From the NCBI GenBank assembly GCA_026391005.1, contig JAPLEV010000006.1, positions 59,486 to 123,485 of the forward strand: DNA of 64,000 bases, read 5' to 3'. This document shows positions 45,202-53,445 of the stretch, one piece after another. Position numbers and translations under genes: made by a program. The number at the start of each line of letters is the position of its first letter. Within the stretch, counting starts at the first letter, position 1. The notes beneath the pieces are model-generated. The model did no database searches. It had not been told where the DNA came from and saw only the letters and a list, made by a program, of their open reading frames with translations. The stretch comes from Flavobacteriia bacterium. GTDB lineage: Bacteria; Bacteroidota; Bacteroidia; Flavobacteriales_D; Crocinitomicaceae.

Positions 45202-46149
45202 TTAATCGAAGGAGAAAGATAAAATTTTATCCGCAAGCACATTACTTAACAAAAAATTACTTTCGTGTGTCCATCCCGCGATGTGTGGCGTTATAATAAC
45301 GTTTGGTGAATTAAGTAAAAAAGTAAGTGGTGGTGGGGTTGTATTAGCAAATAAATTTTCAAAACTGAGTGCCTCATACTCAATAACATCTAAACCGGCA
45401 GCTTTTACTTTCCCTGATTTTAAAGCTTCAACTAAAGCACTGGTATCAACTATTTTCCCCCTTGAAATATTAATAAAATAAATGGGCTTATTAAAACAAT
45501 TGAAAAATGATTCGTCCGCATAATAATGCGTTTCATCGGTTAAAGGAAGGTGCAGTGAAACAATATCAGCACGTTCAAAAATTTCCTGTAAAGAAGAGGA
45601 TTGTATTCCTTGCTTTTCAAAAACAGTTGCATATTTATCATAAGCCAAAACCGTAACGCCGAACGAATGAAGTTTATTTGCAAACGCTTTCCCATTATGC
45701 CCATATCCAATTATCCCGATGGTTTTGCCTTTTAATTCCTCTCCACGATTTGCTTCTCGAATCCACAATCCTTGCTTTATTTCAGTATGAGCATTGTTAA
45801 TATTATTCATAATTGATAATAATAAGCCTAGCGCGTGCTCAGCTACAGCATTGCTATTTCCCTCAGGAGAATTAAAAAGGATAATATTATTCTTTCGGCA
45901 ATAATCCTGATCTATATTTTCTAAACCGGACCCTGCCCTAGCAACAAAACGTAAATTTTTAAACCGTGACAGAACTTCTGCGTCTAAAAAAAACCTAGAA
46001 CGTAAAACTATCCCAAAAACATCACTATACTTATCATAAATAAAATCTATGTCTTTATCTAAAGCATAAACACAATCTATTAAGCTTTCAGTAAGTCGTT
46101 CAGAAAGAATTGGGTGTACCGAATCGAGAAATAAAACTTTTTTTGTCAT
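45202..46149 (-). CDS. D-isomer 2-hydroxyacid dehydrogenase (SerA-like)
   Basis: 315 residues. The substrate-domain Arg is in FVARAGSGLENID. The NAD-binding motif is IGIIGYGHNGKAFANKL, with Asp in LAYDKYA. INISRGKIVDTSALVEAL, the catalytic Glu in the GLDVIEYE stretch and His in ITPHIAGWTHES complete the family pattern. Length and pattern fit short 3-phosphoglycerate dehydrogenases or other D-2-hydroxyacid dehydrogenases; no ACT domain is present. The substrate is therefore not certain. It lies 112 bp downstream of mnmG on the same strand. Confidence 0.88.
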   Translation of the reverse strand: MTKKVLFLDSVHPILSERLTESLIDCVYALDKDIDFIYDKYSDVFGIVLRSRFFLDAEVLSRFKNLRFVARAGSGLENIDQDYCRKNNIILFNSPEGNSNAVAEHALGLLLSIMNNINNAHTEIKQGLWIREANRGEELKGKTIGIIGYGHNGKAFANKLHSFGVTVLAYDKYATVFEKQGIQSSSLQEIFERADIVSLHLPLTDETHYYADESFFNCFNKPIYFINISRGKIVDTSALVEALKSGKVKAAGLDVIEYEALSFENLFANTTPPPLTFLLNSPNVIITPHIAGWTHESNFLLSNVLADKILSFSFD

Positions 46150-46261
46150 TTTTAACTATAATCTTTAAAAAAACGTCTCTTCTATTGCGCTTTCAATCAC
46201 CGGTGCTTATGATTTGGCGATTGGTGCGCTTATCGCGCCTTAAAACGCATTAAAAACACTT

Positions 46262-48133
46262 CTATCGGCTAAGGTAAATTAAAAGCACGGAAATATCGCT
46301 TGGTGAAACCCCTGAGATACGTGACGCTTGACCAATCGTCACAGGACGAACCGCATTCAATTTTTCAATTGCTTCTAAACTTAAATTTTTTAATTGCTCA
46401 AAAATTACATCTTCTGGAATCGCAACCTCATCTAACCTTAGTATTTTATTTGCCAACTCTTCTTCGCGTTCAATATAACCTTCGTACTTCAAGAGTATTT
46501 CCGTTTGGGACAAAATATCTGGGTGAATAGTGCACATTTCCTCTGCAAGAGAATTTGCCTCGGGTGATACCGACAACAAATCCGACAAAGTAATTTCTGG
46601 ACGTAAAATTAAATTAGAAAGTTTAACCTGTTGAGTGATGGGCGCTGAATTTTTTTCCTCCAGTAATTTATTTGCCGCCGCTGGACTTATGCCAATTGCT
46701 CGAAGTGCCTTTTTAAGCTTTTCGGTTCCATTAACTTTGAGCAAAACTTTATCTAATGACTCTTGGTCGGCAAGTCCAATTCTATGTCCTAATGGGGTTA
46801 AACGAACATCGGCATTATCCTGTCTAAGCAAAATTCTATATTCAGCCCTACTTGTAAACATTCGGTAGGGCTCTTTAGTTCCTTTAGTAACTAGGTCATC
46901 TATCAAAACACCTATATAGGCCTCATTCCGCGACAAGATAAAGGGGCTTTGATTTGTGTTTTTTAAATGGGCATTAATTCCAGCCATTAATCCCTGACAA
47001 GCTGCCTCTTCATACCCTGTGGTCCCATTAATTTGACCGGCAAAATAAAGATTTTTAATTCGCTTTGTTTCCAATGTATGTTTAAGTTGGGTTGGAGGAA
47101 AAAAATCATATTCTATAGCATACCCTGGCCTAAACATTTTGACATTTTCAAATCCTGATATAGTTCTTAAAGCGGCCAATTGAACATCCTCGGGTAAAGA
47201 AGTACTAAATCCATTTACATAAATTTCTATTGTATCCCATCCCTCAGGTTCAACGAAAATTTGATGACGATCTCGATCTGCGAAGCGATTTATCTTATCT
47301 TCTATACTAGGACAATATCTAGGCCCAGTGCTTTTTATCGCCCCGTTAAACATTGGGGAACGATCAAACCCAGTTCGTAAAACGGCGTGAGTAGTCGTAT
47401 TGGTATAGGCAATATAACAGGGTCGTTGCTTGGTTAAATTGGGTGTGTCCGAGTAACTAAACCTTGGGGGATTTTTGTCTCCCTCTTGTAATTCCATTTT
47501 AGAATAATCTAAAGAACGACCATCAATACGAGGTGGTGTTCCTGTTTTCATTCTACCGGATTCAAATCCAAGGGCAATTAACTCCTCGGTAATACCGAAT
47601 GAAGCCCTTTCAGCAGCCCTACCACCACCAAATTGTTTTTCTCCTAAATGAATTAATCCATTTAAAAACGTTCCGTTGGTTAGTACAACCGACTTAGCGT
47701 AAACAGGTAAACCAAGGGCTGTATAAACACCTACTATTGTGTTATCTTCAATTATTAGTTCTGAGCACATGTCTTGCCAAAAATCCACATTAGGATTTCG
47801 TTCAAGTAATAAACGCCATTCTGAAGCAAATAACATTCGATCATTTTGTGTTCTTGGGGACCACATTGCTGGACCCTTTGAAAGATTGAGCATGCGAAAT
47901 TGAATAGCACTCTTATCACTTACTATACCTGATCCTCCCCCTAAAGCATCTATTTCGCGAACAATTTGGCCTTTAGCTACTCCGCCCATTGCTGGGTTAC
48001 AACTCATTTGTGCAATAGTATTCATATTCATAGTTAGCAGTAGAACACTACTCCCCATTTTAGCAGCAGCATTTGCAGCCTCACAGCCAGCGTGCCCAGC
48101 TCCAACTACAACAACATCGTATTTTTTTAACAT
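46262..48133 (-). CDS. mnmG: tRNA uridine-5-carboxymethylaminomethyl modification enzyme MnmG
   Basis: 623-residue FAD protein that with MnmE forms cmnm5U34 in tRNA. The FAD motif is [21 protein letters not shown]. Family signatures are [49 protein letters not shown] and [24 protein letters not shown]. The C-terminal MnmE-interaction helices end with [25 protein letters not shown] parS-like site lies 7 bp upstream of its ATG. In many bacteria mnmG (gidA) sits close to the replication origin, which agrees with the parS sites and the AT-rich gap upstream. Confidence 0.98.
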   Translation of the reverse strand: MLKKYDVVVVGAGHAGCEAANAAAKMGSSVLLLTMNMNTIAQMSCNPAMGGVAKGQIVREIDALGGGSGIVSDKSAIQFRMLNLSKGPAMWSPRTQNDRMLFASEWRLLLERNPNVDFWQDMCSELIIEDNTIVGVYTALGLPVYAKSVVLTNGTFLNGLIHLGEKQFGGGRAAERASFGITEELIALGFESGRMKTGTPPRIDGRSLDYSKMELQEGDKNPPRFSYSDTPNLTKQRPCYIAYTNTTTHAVLRTGFDRSPMFNGAIKSTGPRYCPSIEDKINRFADRDRHQIFVEPEGWDTIEIYVNGFSTSLPEDVQLAALRTISGFENVKMFRPGYAIEYDFFPPTQLKHTLETKRIKNLYFAGQINGTTGYEEAACQGLMAGINAHLKNTNQSPFILSRNEAYIGVLIDDLVTKGTKEPYRMFTSRAEYRILLRQDNADVRLTPLGHRIGLADQESLDKVLLKVNGTEKLKKALRAIGISPAAANKLLEEKNSAPITQQVKLSNLILRPEITLSDLLSVSPEANSLAEEMCTIHPDILSQTEILLKYEGYIEREEELANKILRLDEVAIPEDVIFEQLKNLSLEAIEKLNAVRPVTIGQASRISGVSPSDISVLLIYLSR

Positions 48134-48139
48134 AATAAA

Positions 48140-48155
48140 CGTTTCACGTGAAACA
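48140..48155. promoter_or_regulatory. parS-like ParB-binding site 1
   Basis: CGTTTCACGTGAAACA contains the perfect 14-bp palindrome GTTTCACGTGAAAC and matches the bacterial parS consensus TGTTTCACGTGAAACA at 15 of 16 positions. It lies in the leader between the mnmG ATG and the ybeY stop. The ParB CTP-clamp system loads at such sites to organise and segregate the origin region. Confidence 0.9.
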
Positions 48156-48157
48156 GG

Positions 48158-48586
48158 TTATTTTGTTTCACGTGAAACAAAATTCTGAATATATTCATCT
48201 TCTTTAGCTCGTATAACAAGGATATCATCTTGATGTTTGTCATTATACCCACATAAATGTAATACACCATGAAAAACAACCCGGCAAAGCTCATTAAAAA
48301 ATTCCTTCTTATAAAGAACTGAATTATCTTTAACTCGGTCGATGGAAATAAATAAATCGCCACTGATAAAATTACCATGGGTGTAATCAAAGGTTATTAT
48401 ATCGGTATAATAATCATGACTTAAATACTGTTGATTCATCTTTAAGAGATAATCATCATCGCAAAAAACAATAGAAATCTCTGCCATTTCCTTATGTTCT
48501 GCTTTAATTATCTTTGGGATAACAATACTAAAGTATTCCGAATCAAATTCTGGTAAAGAATCATTAACAAAGACACATGTAATCAT
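48158..48586 (-). CDS. ybeY: Endoribonuclease YbeY (16S rRNA maturation)
   Basis: 142-residue UPF0054 metalloprotein needed for 16S rRNA 3'-end maturation. The zinc motif is HGVLHLCGYNDKHQDD: the first two His are present, while the third ligand position of the usual HGxLHLxGYDH is Asp, a variation I believe is common in this phylum, with another His two residues on. MNQQYLSHDYYTDIITFDY and SGDLFISIDRVKDN are typical. The last residues FVSRETK are encoded by a perfect parS site. The start overlaps the ATPase gene stop (ATGA). Confidence 0.93.
   Translation of the reverse strand: MITCVFVNDSLPEFDSEYFSIVIPKIIKAEHKEMAEISIVFCDDDYLLKMNQQYLSHDYYTDIITFDYTHGNFISGDLFISIDRVKDNSVLYKKEFFNELCRVVFHGVLHLCGYNDKHQDDILVIRAKEDEYIQNFVSRETK
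48164..48179. promoter_or_regulatory. parS-like ParB-binding site 2
   Basis: TGTTTCACGTGAAACA is an exact match to the parS consensus. The flanking TTT and AAA extend the perfect palindrome to 22 bp (48161-48182). The centre is 24 bp from that of site 1. It lies wholly inside the ybeY reading frame just before the stop. Confidence 0.94.
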
Positions 48587-48996
48587 TTTTTAAAATAGAG
48601 GAGAACCGTTTTACCACCATCTTCAAAGACTACTTCGTCCGCAAGATTTTGCATTAGATAAACACCGCGACCATGTTCGTTTAAAATATTTTGGGGGGCA
48701 GTTGGGTCTGGTAGGTTTAAAAAATCAAAACCATCTCCCTCATCGGAAACAGAAAAACAAAACGCATCTGATCCATCAAAAACCAAAACAGTAACCATTA
48801 GTTCATTTTGGTACTTATTACCGTGTTGAATAGCGTTGTTAACGGCCTCTGTTACGCTTATTAAAACATTACCATATAAATCCTCGTTTAAAGCCAACTC
48901 AATGCTTATTTCATCTATCAAGTTTTCAACAGAGGAAATAGATTCAACGTTAGATGGTAATTTAAGTGTTCTTATTAATGTAAAACCTTCTCTCAT
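48583..48996 (-). CDS. RsbW-like ATP-binding protein (GHKL anti-sigma-factor kinase type)
   Basis: 137 residues of a stand-alone GHKL ATPase domain: N box in LISVTEAVNNAIQHGNKY, G1 box in FSVSDEGDGFDF, and G2-like ILNEHGRGVYLMQNLADEV. Such proteins act as serine kinases or anti-sigma factors in partner-switching pathways. No anti-anti-sigma (STAS), phosphatase or sigma-factor gene is adjacent, so the partner is unknown. It sits between DUF4175 (15-bp gap) and ybeY (overlap), in one - operon. Confidence 0.9.
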   Translation of the reverse strand: MREGFTLIRTLKLPSNVESISSVENLIDEISIELALNEDLYGNVLISVTEAVNNAIQHGNKYQNELMVTVLVFDGSDAFCFSVSDEGDGFDFLNLPDPTAPQNILNEHGRGVYLMQNLADEVVFEDGGKTVLLYFKK

Positions 48997-49011
48997 AGCA
49001 AGTAAAATGAA

Positions 49012-52000
49012 TTATTCATTTAAATTGAAGTATTGGTTTGCTTTATCTTTATAGTATTTACTAAAGTTTGGATCTACAGACCTAATCATATCAATTTGTT
49101 TCAGTTTTAATTTGTTGTACTCATTAAACCTAATTTGGTTACCATTATTTTCATTACTTCCTGACTTAGATTCGCGCTTTTCCTCAAAACCCCTTTCCAT
49201 TATTGCTTTTTCGCTTTCTAATAAACGTGTCAAGATTTCTTTTTGTCTGTTGATTAAATCAAGGTTTGGCCGCTTATTAATAAGTGCCTTCTCTTGTTCT
49301 TCAAGTTCTTGGATAAGGGGAGACAGCTTGTTTCCACTACCTTTACCGTCTTTATTAAGCTCATTACGCATTTGTTCCAGTTTTTGACGGATTGCGGTCT
49401 GTTCTGCAGCCATTTTTGCTATTTCTTTATTACCGAGACCAGGCATGCCCATACCAGGATTACTGCCGGGCTTTTCACCCTCCTTACCATTACCGGGAGA
49501 AGCACCTTTTTTCATTTGCTCAAGCTGCTTTTTTAACATTTCTTTCATGTCACCGGCAGACATTGAGCCGGGTTTAGGTTTTCCTTTACCTGGCTTACTA
49601 CAATTTCCCGAACCATCCTTTTGAGACTGCATATCAGCCTGCATTTGTTGGAGAGCTTCATTTAACAAAAGAGCAAGATTGTTATAAGAAGTCATTGTGA
49701 GTTGTTGGTGTTTTTCTAGATCGGAAACACGGTGTTCATCTATGGAATTAATTGATAGATTAAGATTATCTTTAATTGCATTTAATTCTTTATCAATGAA
49801 GCTGGCTATTTTTGGTTGTCTTTTTGCCAAGGCTAACAAACTATCACTCACAATTTGATTATTTGTCACTATATCCCTTTGTAAACGACCATACTTTTTA
49901 TATACAGGATTTGTGGGTTTAATTTTTTTAAAATTTGATATCAAGCCCTCTTGACTGAAACTTAAAATCATTAAGCTTTCTAATATATTGCGAAGAGCGT
50001 CCATATCTTCTTCATTTTCTTTTTGATTTGCCGCCTGTTGATTTTTATCTAATTGTTCGGCTAATTGTTTCATACCATCAGCGGCAGACTTTTGGTTTCC
50101 ACCTGCTTTTTTATCTTTTCCCTGCTCTAAAGACTCTTTTGCATCCTCCATTTCACTGTCAATTTGCTCTTCGAGAGGAGAGGTCTCCTGAAGCGGCATC
50201 GGTTGATCCAAGTCTTTATTTAAATCTTTAATTTCTTGAATATCTTTTTTTAGGTCATTAAATTTCTCATTCAAATCCTCTTGCTTTTGAATACCCTCCT
50301 CTTTTGTCGTTTTTTTCTCTTCTATTTGTTTCTTTAATTCATCTTGGTCATTAGATAATTTATTTAACTCTTTTTCTATATCATCAATACGCTCGTTCAA
50401 CTGAAGTTTTTTGAGCATCTCTAAACTCCGATCTAATTGTTTCTTCATATCCTCTGCGGACTGACTTATTTCTTCTATTTTTTCTGTTACCTCCTCTTTA
50501 TTGTTTTCACGCATGAGGCTTTCGAGTTCATCTAATAACTTTTTTAATTCGTCATCCATTAACTCTTCTAATAATTTTTCGATTAAATCTTGCTTCTCGA
50601 GAATCGCTTTATCAATTTCTGATAATTGGTTTTTTTCTTCTGTACTCTGATTGATTTCAGATTTTAATTTTTCTAGCGACTCTAGTAATTTACTTTGTTC
50701 TTCTTTAAGTTGTGTTGCTTTATTGACCTTGTCCCAATTATTCGATTTTGAATTCACAATTTCTTTTTTCAATTTTTCAATGTTTTTTTGAAATTCTTGT
50801 GTTTTCTTTAAAAGCTGAGATAAATCTTCTTTATTCTTTGCTTGTTCCTCGCTGCGCTGCTCGTTTAATTGTTCTAAACTGGGTAATTTGTAAACACTTA
50901 AAGAACTACGTGTCTTTTTACTACCATTAACACCGTCATTATCGGAGACAACAAAATAATATTCAATACGATCACTAAGTTTAACATTTTCTTTACGGAA
51001 ATCAACCGCAAAATCAAACGTAGATAAAGAGCCAGAGACAGGCTTGACATTAATAAGATTCGTTTTTCTTAAACCATTTGAATTAATCAATGTATAAACA
51101 AAATCAAGTTTCCTCAAACCATAATCGTCTCCCACAAAACCTTGAAAATAACGAATTCCATCAGCTATAGAATCTGATTTTTCTACTAACGAAATGGTAG
51201 GAAATGCATCTTTAATAACAGTAATACGGATAGTGGTTGAATCAATTTTTGGGGTAAAAGAGTTATAAAGATGGAGTTTTAATACAACATCAGAAGAAAT
51301 AATTTTTTGGAATGCGAAACCCTTTTGAGTAAACGTAGTTCTTAACTTATTGTAAATAAGTGTTGTTGATTTTGTGTTTTTTGTTAAAACACTCCATTCA
51401 ATCTTTGTTCCCTCAGGTACAGTTATATCGCCTGAGTTTTTAATAACAACATTCGTTTTACTTAAATATGATGGGTAAACAAGTGCTGCATCTAACTTGG
51501 TTATATTTGATTTACCTAATAATTTATAATTAAAAACATCACTTTCATATTCATTGGCAATAAAATAAAAAGAACCGGAATTTGTTGGCTTTTTAATGGT
51601 CGCAATAAAAGTATTCTTATCTTTCTTTTGCATTAAAAACTTACCATTAACACAACTTAAATAAACATTCTCTGGTAAAAAAGAACCTTTTAGCGATAGA
51701 ACTAGCTGCACATCACTACCCTCTTCGATGTTTAAATTGCTATTATTTAAAGTAAAAGTAAAAGGCGCTATCGGTTTATATTCCTTATTAAAATTAACAA
51801 CGCGCTCCGTTCCTTGTGTAAGTATAGAGGGTATAAAAACAATAATTGAAAATAAGAGGATAACAAGAGGTATAATATATTTTAAATATTTATTGTTATT
51901 TTTAATTTGAATAGCGTTTATGAATGGGATTGTATTAAGTTCTCTTGAACGCTGAGAAACAGTTGCATTTAAAAGTTCTAAATTACCCTGATTCGAAACT

Positions 52001-52356
52001 AATAAATCGTTTAATTGCAATGTGTTTTTTAAGCGATCTGAAATAGTGGGGAAAAAAGAACCAATAATATCACTGGCTTGCTGCCTACTTATTCTATTTC
52101 CAAAAGAATAAAGCTTCGCAAAAGGTTGGATTATGTATTTTATTAAAATAAATAGGTTAAAAGAAATAAAAGTAAAGAAAAATAAAGCTCGGAATAACGA
52201 ACTAAATCGGCCTAAATATTCCAGTGTTGAAACTAATAAATAAGATGATAACAAGAGACCGAAAAAAAAGAAAATACCTTTGACTATTTCGTTCGCATAA
52301 TACTTACGAATGAAATTATCAATTTGATTTAATAAACGGTCAAAAGAGTTATCCAT
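49012..52356 (-). CDS. DUF4175-family giant membrane coiled-coil protein
   Basis: 1114 residues. Two membrane helices near the N-terminus (about 25-45 and 57-75) and a third at about 155-175 are followed by a beta-rich periplasmic domain (about 180-500). A long, very charged Glu/Lys/Gln coiled coil spans about 500-790. A Gly/Pro/Lys/Met-rich low-complexity part (about 880-980, SGNCSKPGKGKPKPGSMSAG, GMGMPGLGNKE) leads into further helices. This is the layout of the Bacteroidota DUF4175 family, whose function is unknown; a structural role at the envelope is only a guess. It is the first gene of the operon DUF4175-ATPase-ybeY-mnmG, with a promoter-like element 14 bp upstream. Confidence 0.9.
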   Translation of the reverse strand: MDNSFDRLLNQIDNFIRKYYANEIVKGIFFFFGLLLSSYLLVSTLEYLGRFSSLFRALFFFTFISFNLFILIKYIIQPFAKLYSFGNRISRQQASDIIGSFFPTISDRLKNTLQLNDLLVSNQGNLELLNATVSQRSRELNTIPFINAIQIKNNNKYLKYIIPLVILLFSIIVFIPSILTQGTERVVNFNKEYKPIAPFTFTLNNSNLNIEEGSDVQLVLSLKGSFLPENVYLSCVNGKFLMQKKDKNTFIATIKKPTNSGSFYFIANEYESDVFNYKLLGKSNITKLDAALVYPSYLSKTNVVIKNSGDITVPEGTKIEWSVLTKNTKSTTLIYNKLRTTFTQKGFAFQKIISSDVVLKLHLYNSFTPKIDSTTIRITVIKDAFPTISLVEKSDSIADGIRYFQGFVGDDYGLRKLDFVYTLINSNGLRKTNLINVKPVSGSLSTFDFAVDFRKENVKLSDRIEYYFVVSDNDGVNGSKKTRSSLSVYKLPSLEQLNEQRSEEQAKNKEDLSQLLKKTQEFQKNIEKLKKEIVNSKSNNWDKVNKATQLKEEQSKLLESLEKLKSEINQSTEEKNQLSEIDKAILEKQDLIEKLLEELMDDELKKLLDELESLMRENNKEEVTEKIEEISQSAEDMKKQLDRSLEMLKKLQLNERIDDIEKELNKLSNDQDELKKQIEEKKTTKEEGIQKQEDLNEKFNDLKKDIQEIKDLNKDLDQPMPLQETSPLEEQIDSEMEDAKESLEQGKDKKAGGNQKSAADGMKQLAEQLDKNQQAANQKENEEDMDALRNILESLMILSFSQEGLISNFKKIKPTNPVYKKYGRLQRDIVTNNQIVSDSLLALAKRQPKIASFIDKELNAIKDNLNLSINSIDEHRVSDLEKHQQLTMTSYNNLALLLNEALQQMQADMQSQKDGSGNCSKPGKGKPKPGSMSAGDMKEMLKKQLEQMKKGASPGNGKEGEKPGSNPGMGMPGLGNKEIAKMAAEQTAIRQKLEQMRNELNKDGKGSGNKLSPLIQELEEQEKALINKRPNLDLINRQKEILTRLLESEKAIMERGFEEKRESKSGSNENNGNQIRFNEYNKLKLKQIDMIRSVDPNFSKYYKDKANQYFNLNE

Positions 52357-52370
52357 AAATTATATAGCTA

Positions 52371-52378
52371 CAAAATTA
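52371..52378 (-). promoter_or_regulatory. Candidate -7 promoter element for the DUF4175-mnmG operon
   Basis: Reads TAATTTTG on the - strand, 14 bp upstream of the ATG at 52356. Confidence 0.5.
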
Positions 52379-53007
52379 GAACATCAAACGTGAAAAAGCT
52401 ATACTATCTAATAATTTAAACGCTTAACGTGCAAAACGTATCACCAGTTGCGAAGATAAAGATATTGAATTATAATCCTCGTAGCATCCTCACTTCAATA
52501 ATAATATATATTAATTCATTTATTATAAATTAAAATATTTACTATTATTATTAAGGTTGTTAGTATGTTTAAAAATACTTTACACGAATGATACTAATTA
52601 GAATTATTCATTTTAGTAAATATTTATTATCATATTATTATGCACTCAAACAATTATAGAAATTGAATGTAAATAGTAATTAACATCATCTGAATAAACT
52701 AAAATGTTGAAATAAAAATTCAATTGTTAATAATTATAATAGGCATAACATGTGTTTAATTCAAGTATAAAATTTTGTAATTAATACAGTTTATATTAAA
52801 AAGAATATTGATTGTTATTTATTATTTATAAACCTAGTAAAAGTTTTAACAAGTTATTCCACTTTTTTAACAAAGATTTTTAAAACTAGTTGAAAACCAT
52901 TTAAATTAAACATTTAATTATCAACGTATTATAAATTAGTTAAATTACATAAAGTTGATAAAACAATCATTTTGTTAATTAAAATTATATTTACATAAAA
53001 AATAAAG
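52379..53007. other. Gene-free, extremely AT-rich region; candidate replication origin
   Basis: No open frame of note in about 630 bp. By hand count 76 of the 480 bases at 52501-52980 are G or C (about 16%), far below the neighbouring genes. The right third carries DnaA-box-like 9-mers: TTATCAACG at 52918-52926, its inverted partner AGTTGATAA at 52953-52961, and AGTTGAAAA at 52888-52896; TTTTAACA and TTTTTAACA strings lie near. TTATCCATA (52349-52357) sits at the left border. AT-rich unwinding DNA plus inverted boxes, with parS sites 4.3 kb away, fits an oriC. It could also be a plain spacer or hold an AT-rich small RNA. Confidence 0.45.
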
Positions 53008-53445
53008 ATGGGAAATACAACAATAGCAATTGGCGCTGATCATGCTGGGTTTAATTTGAAGAAGTTAATTATAAATCACCTTGAAGTGATGGGTTATGTG
53101 GTGCAAGATTACGGCTGTTTTTCTGAGGAAAGTATCGATTATCCAGATTATGCACACCCTGTTTCTAATCACGTAAAGAGTAACCAGAGCACTTTTGGTA
53201 TTTTAATATGTGGATCTGGAAATGGTATTAGTATGACAGCAAATAAACATCAAGGAATACGATGTGCTTTATGTTGGAGCAGTGAAATAGCGTTATTAGC
53301 TAGACAACACAATGATGCAAATATTTTATCTTTACCCGCTAGATTTATTAGTACTGAAGAAGCGCTTGAGATTTTAAATGCTTTTTTAAGCACAAAATTT
53401 AAAGGAGGTCGCCACCAATTTAGGGTTGATAAGATTAATTGTTAG
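53008..53445 (+). CDS. rpiB: Ribose-5-phosphate isomerase B
   Basis: 145-residue RpiB/LacAB-family sugar-phosphate isomerase that interconverts ribose-5-P and ribulose-5-P in the pentose phosphate pathway. Phosphate and substrate binding is seen in IAIGADHAGFNLK (Asp 11, His 12), and the catalytic Cys 68 in ILICGSGNGISMTANK. The Arg-rich end GGRHQFRVDKI is typical. The start ATG is the first after the long AT-rich region. The 3' end overlaps the convergent hemW gene by four bases. Confidence 0.95.
   Translation: MGNTTIAIGADHAGFNLKKLIINHLEVMGYVVQDYGCFSEESIDYPDYAHPVSNHVKSNQSTFGILICGSGNGISMTANKHQGIRCALCWSSEIALLARQHNDANILSLPARFISTEEALEILNAFLSTKFKGGRHQFRVDKINC

Noticed and set aside
46198..46245. 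Short GC-rich inverted repeat GGTGCG/CGCGCC between mnmG and the dehydrogenase gene
   Set aside because: The stem is short with a G-T pair and there is no T-run on the - strand, so it is not a credible terminator.
48127..48390. Alternative - frame across ybeY with two FHVK repeats
   Set aside because: It lies in another frame of the clearly conserved ybeY gene; the repeated FHVK words are only the two parS palindromes read in that frame.
49112..50231. Several + strand frames opposite DUF4175
   Set aside because: They mirror the repetitive Lys/Glu/Gln coding of the coiled coil and have no protein-like features.
52379..53007. tRNA, CRISPR array or riboswitch in the large gap
   Set aside because: No cloverleaf, no regularly spaced direct repeats and too little G+C for a structured RNA of these kinds.
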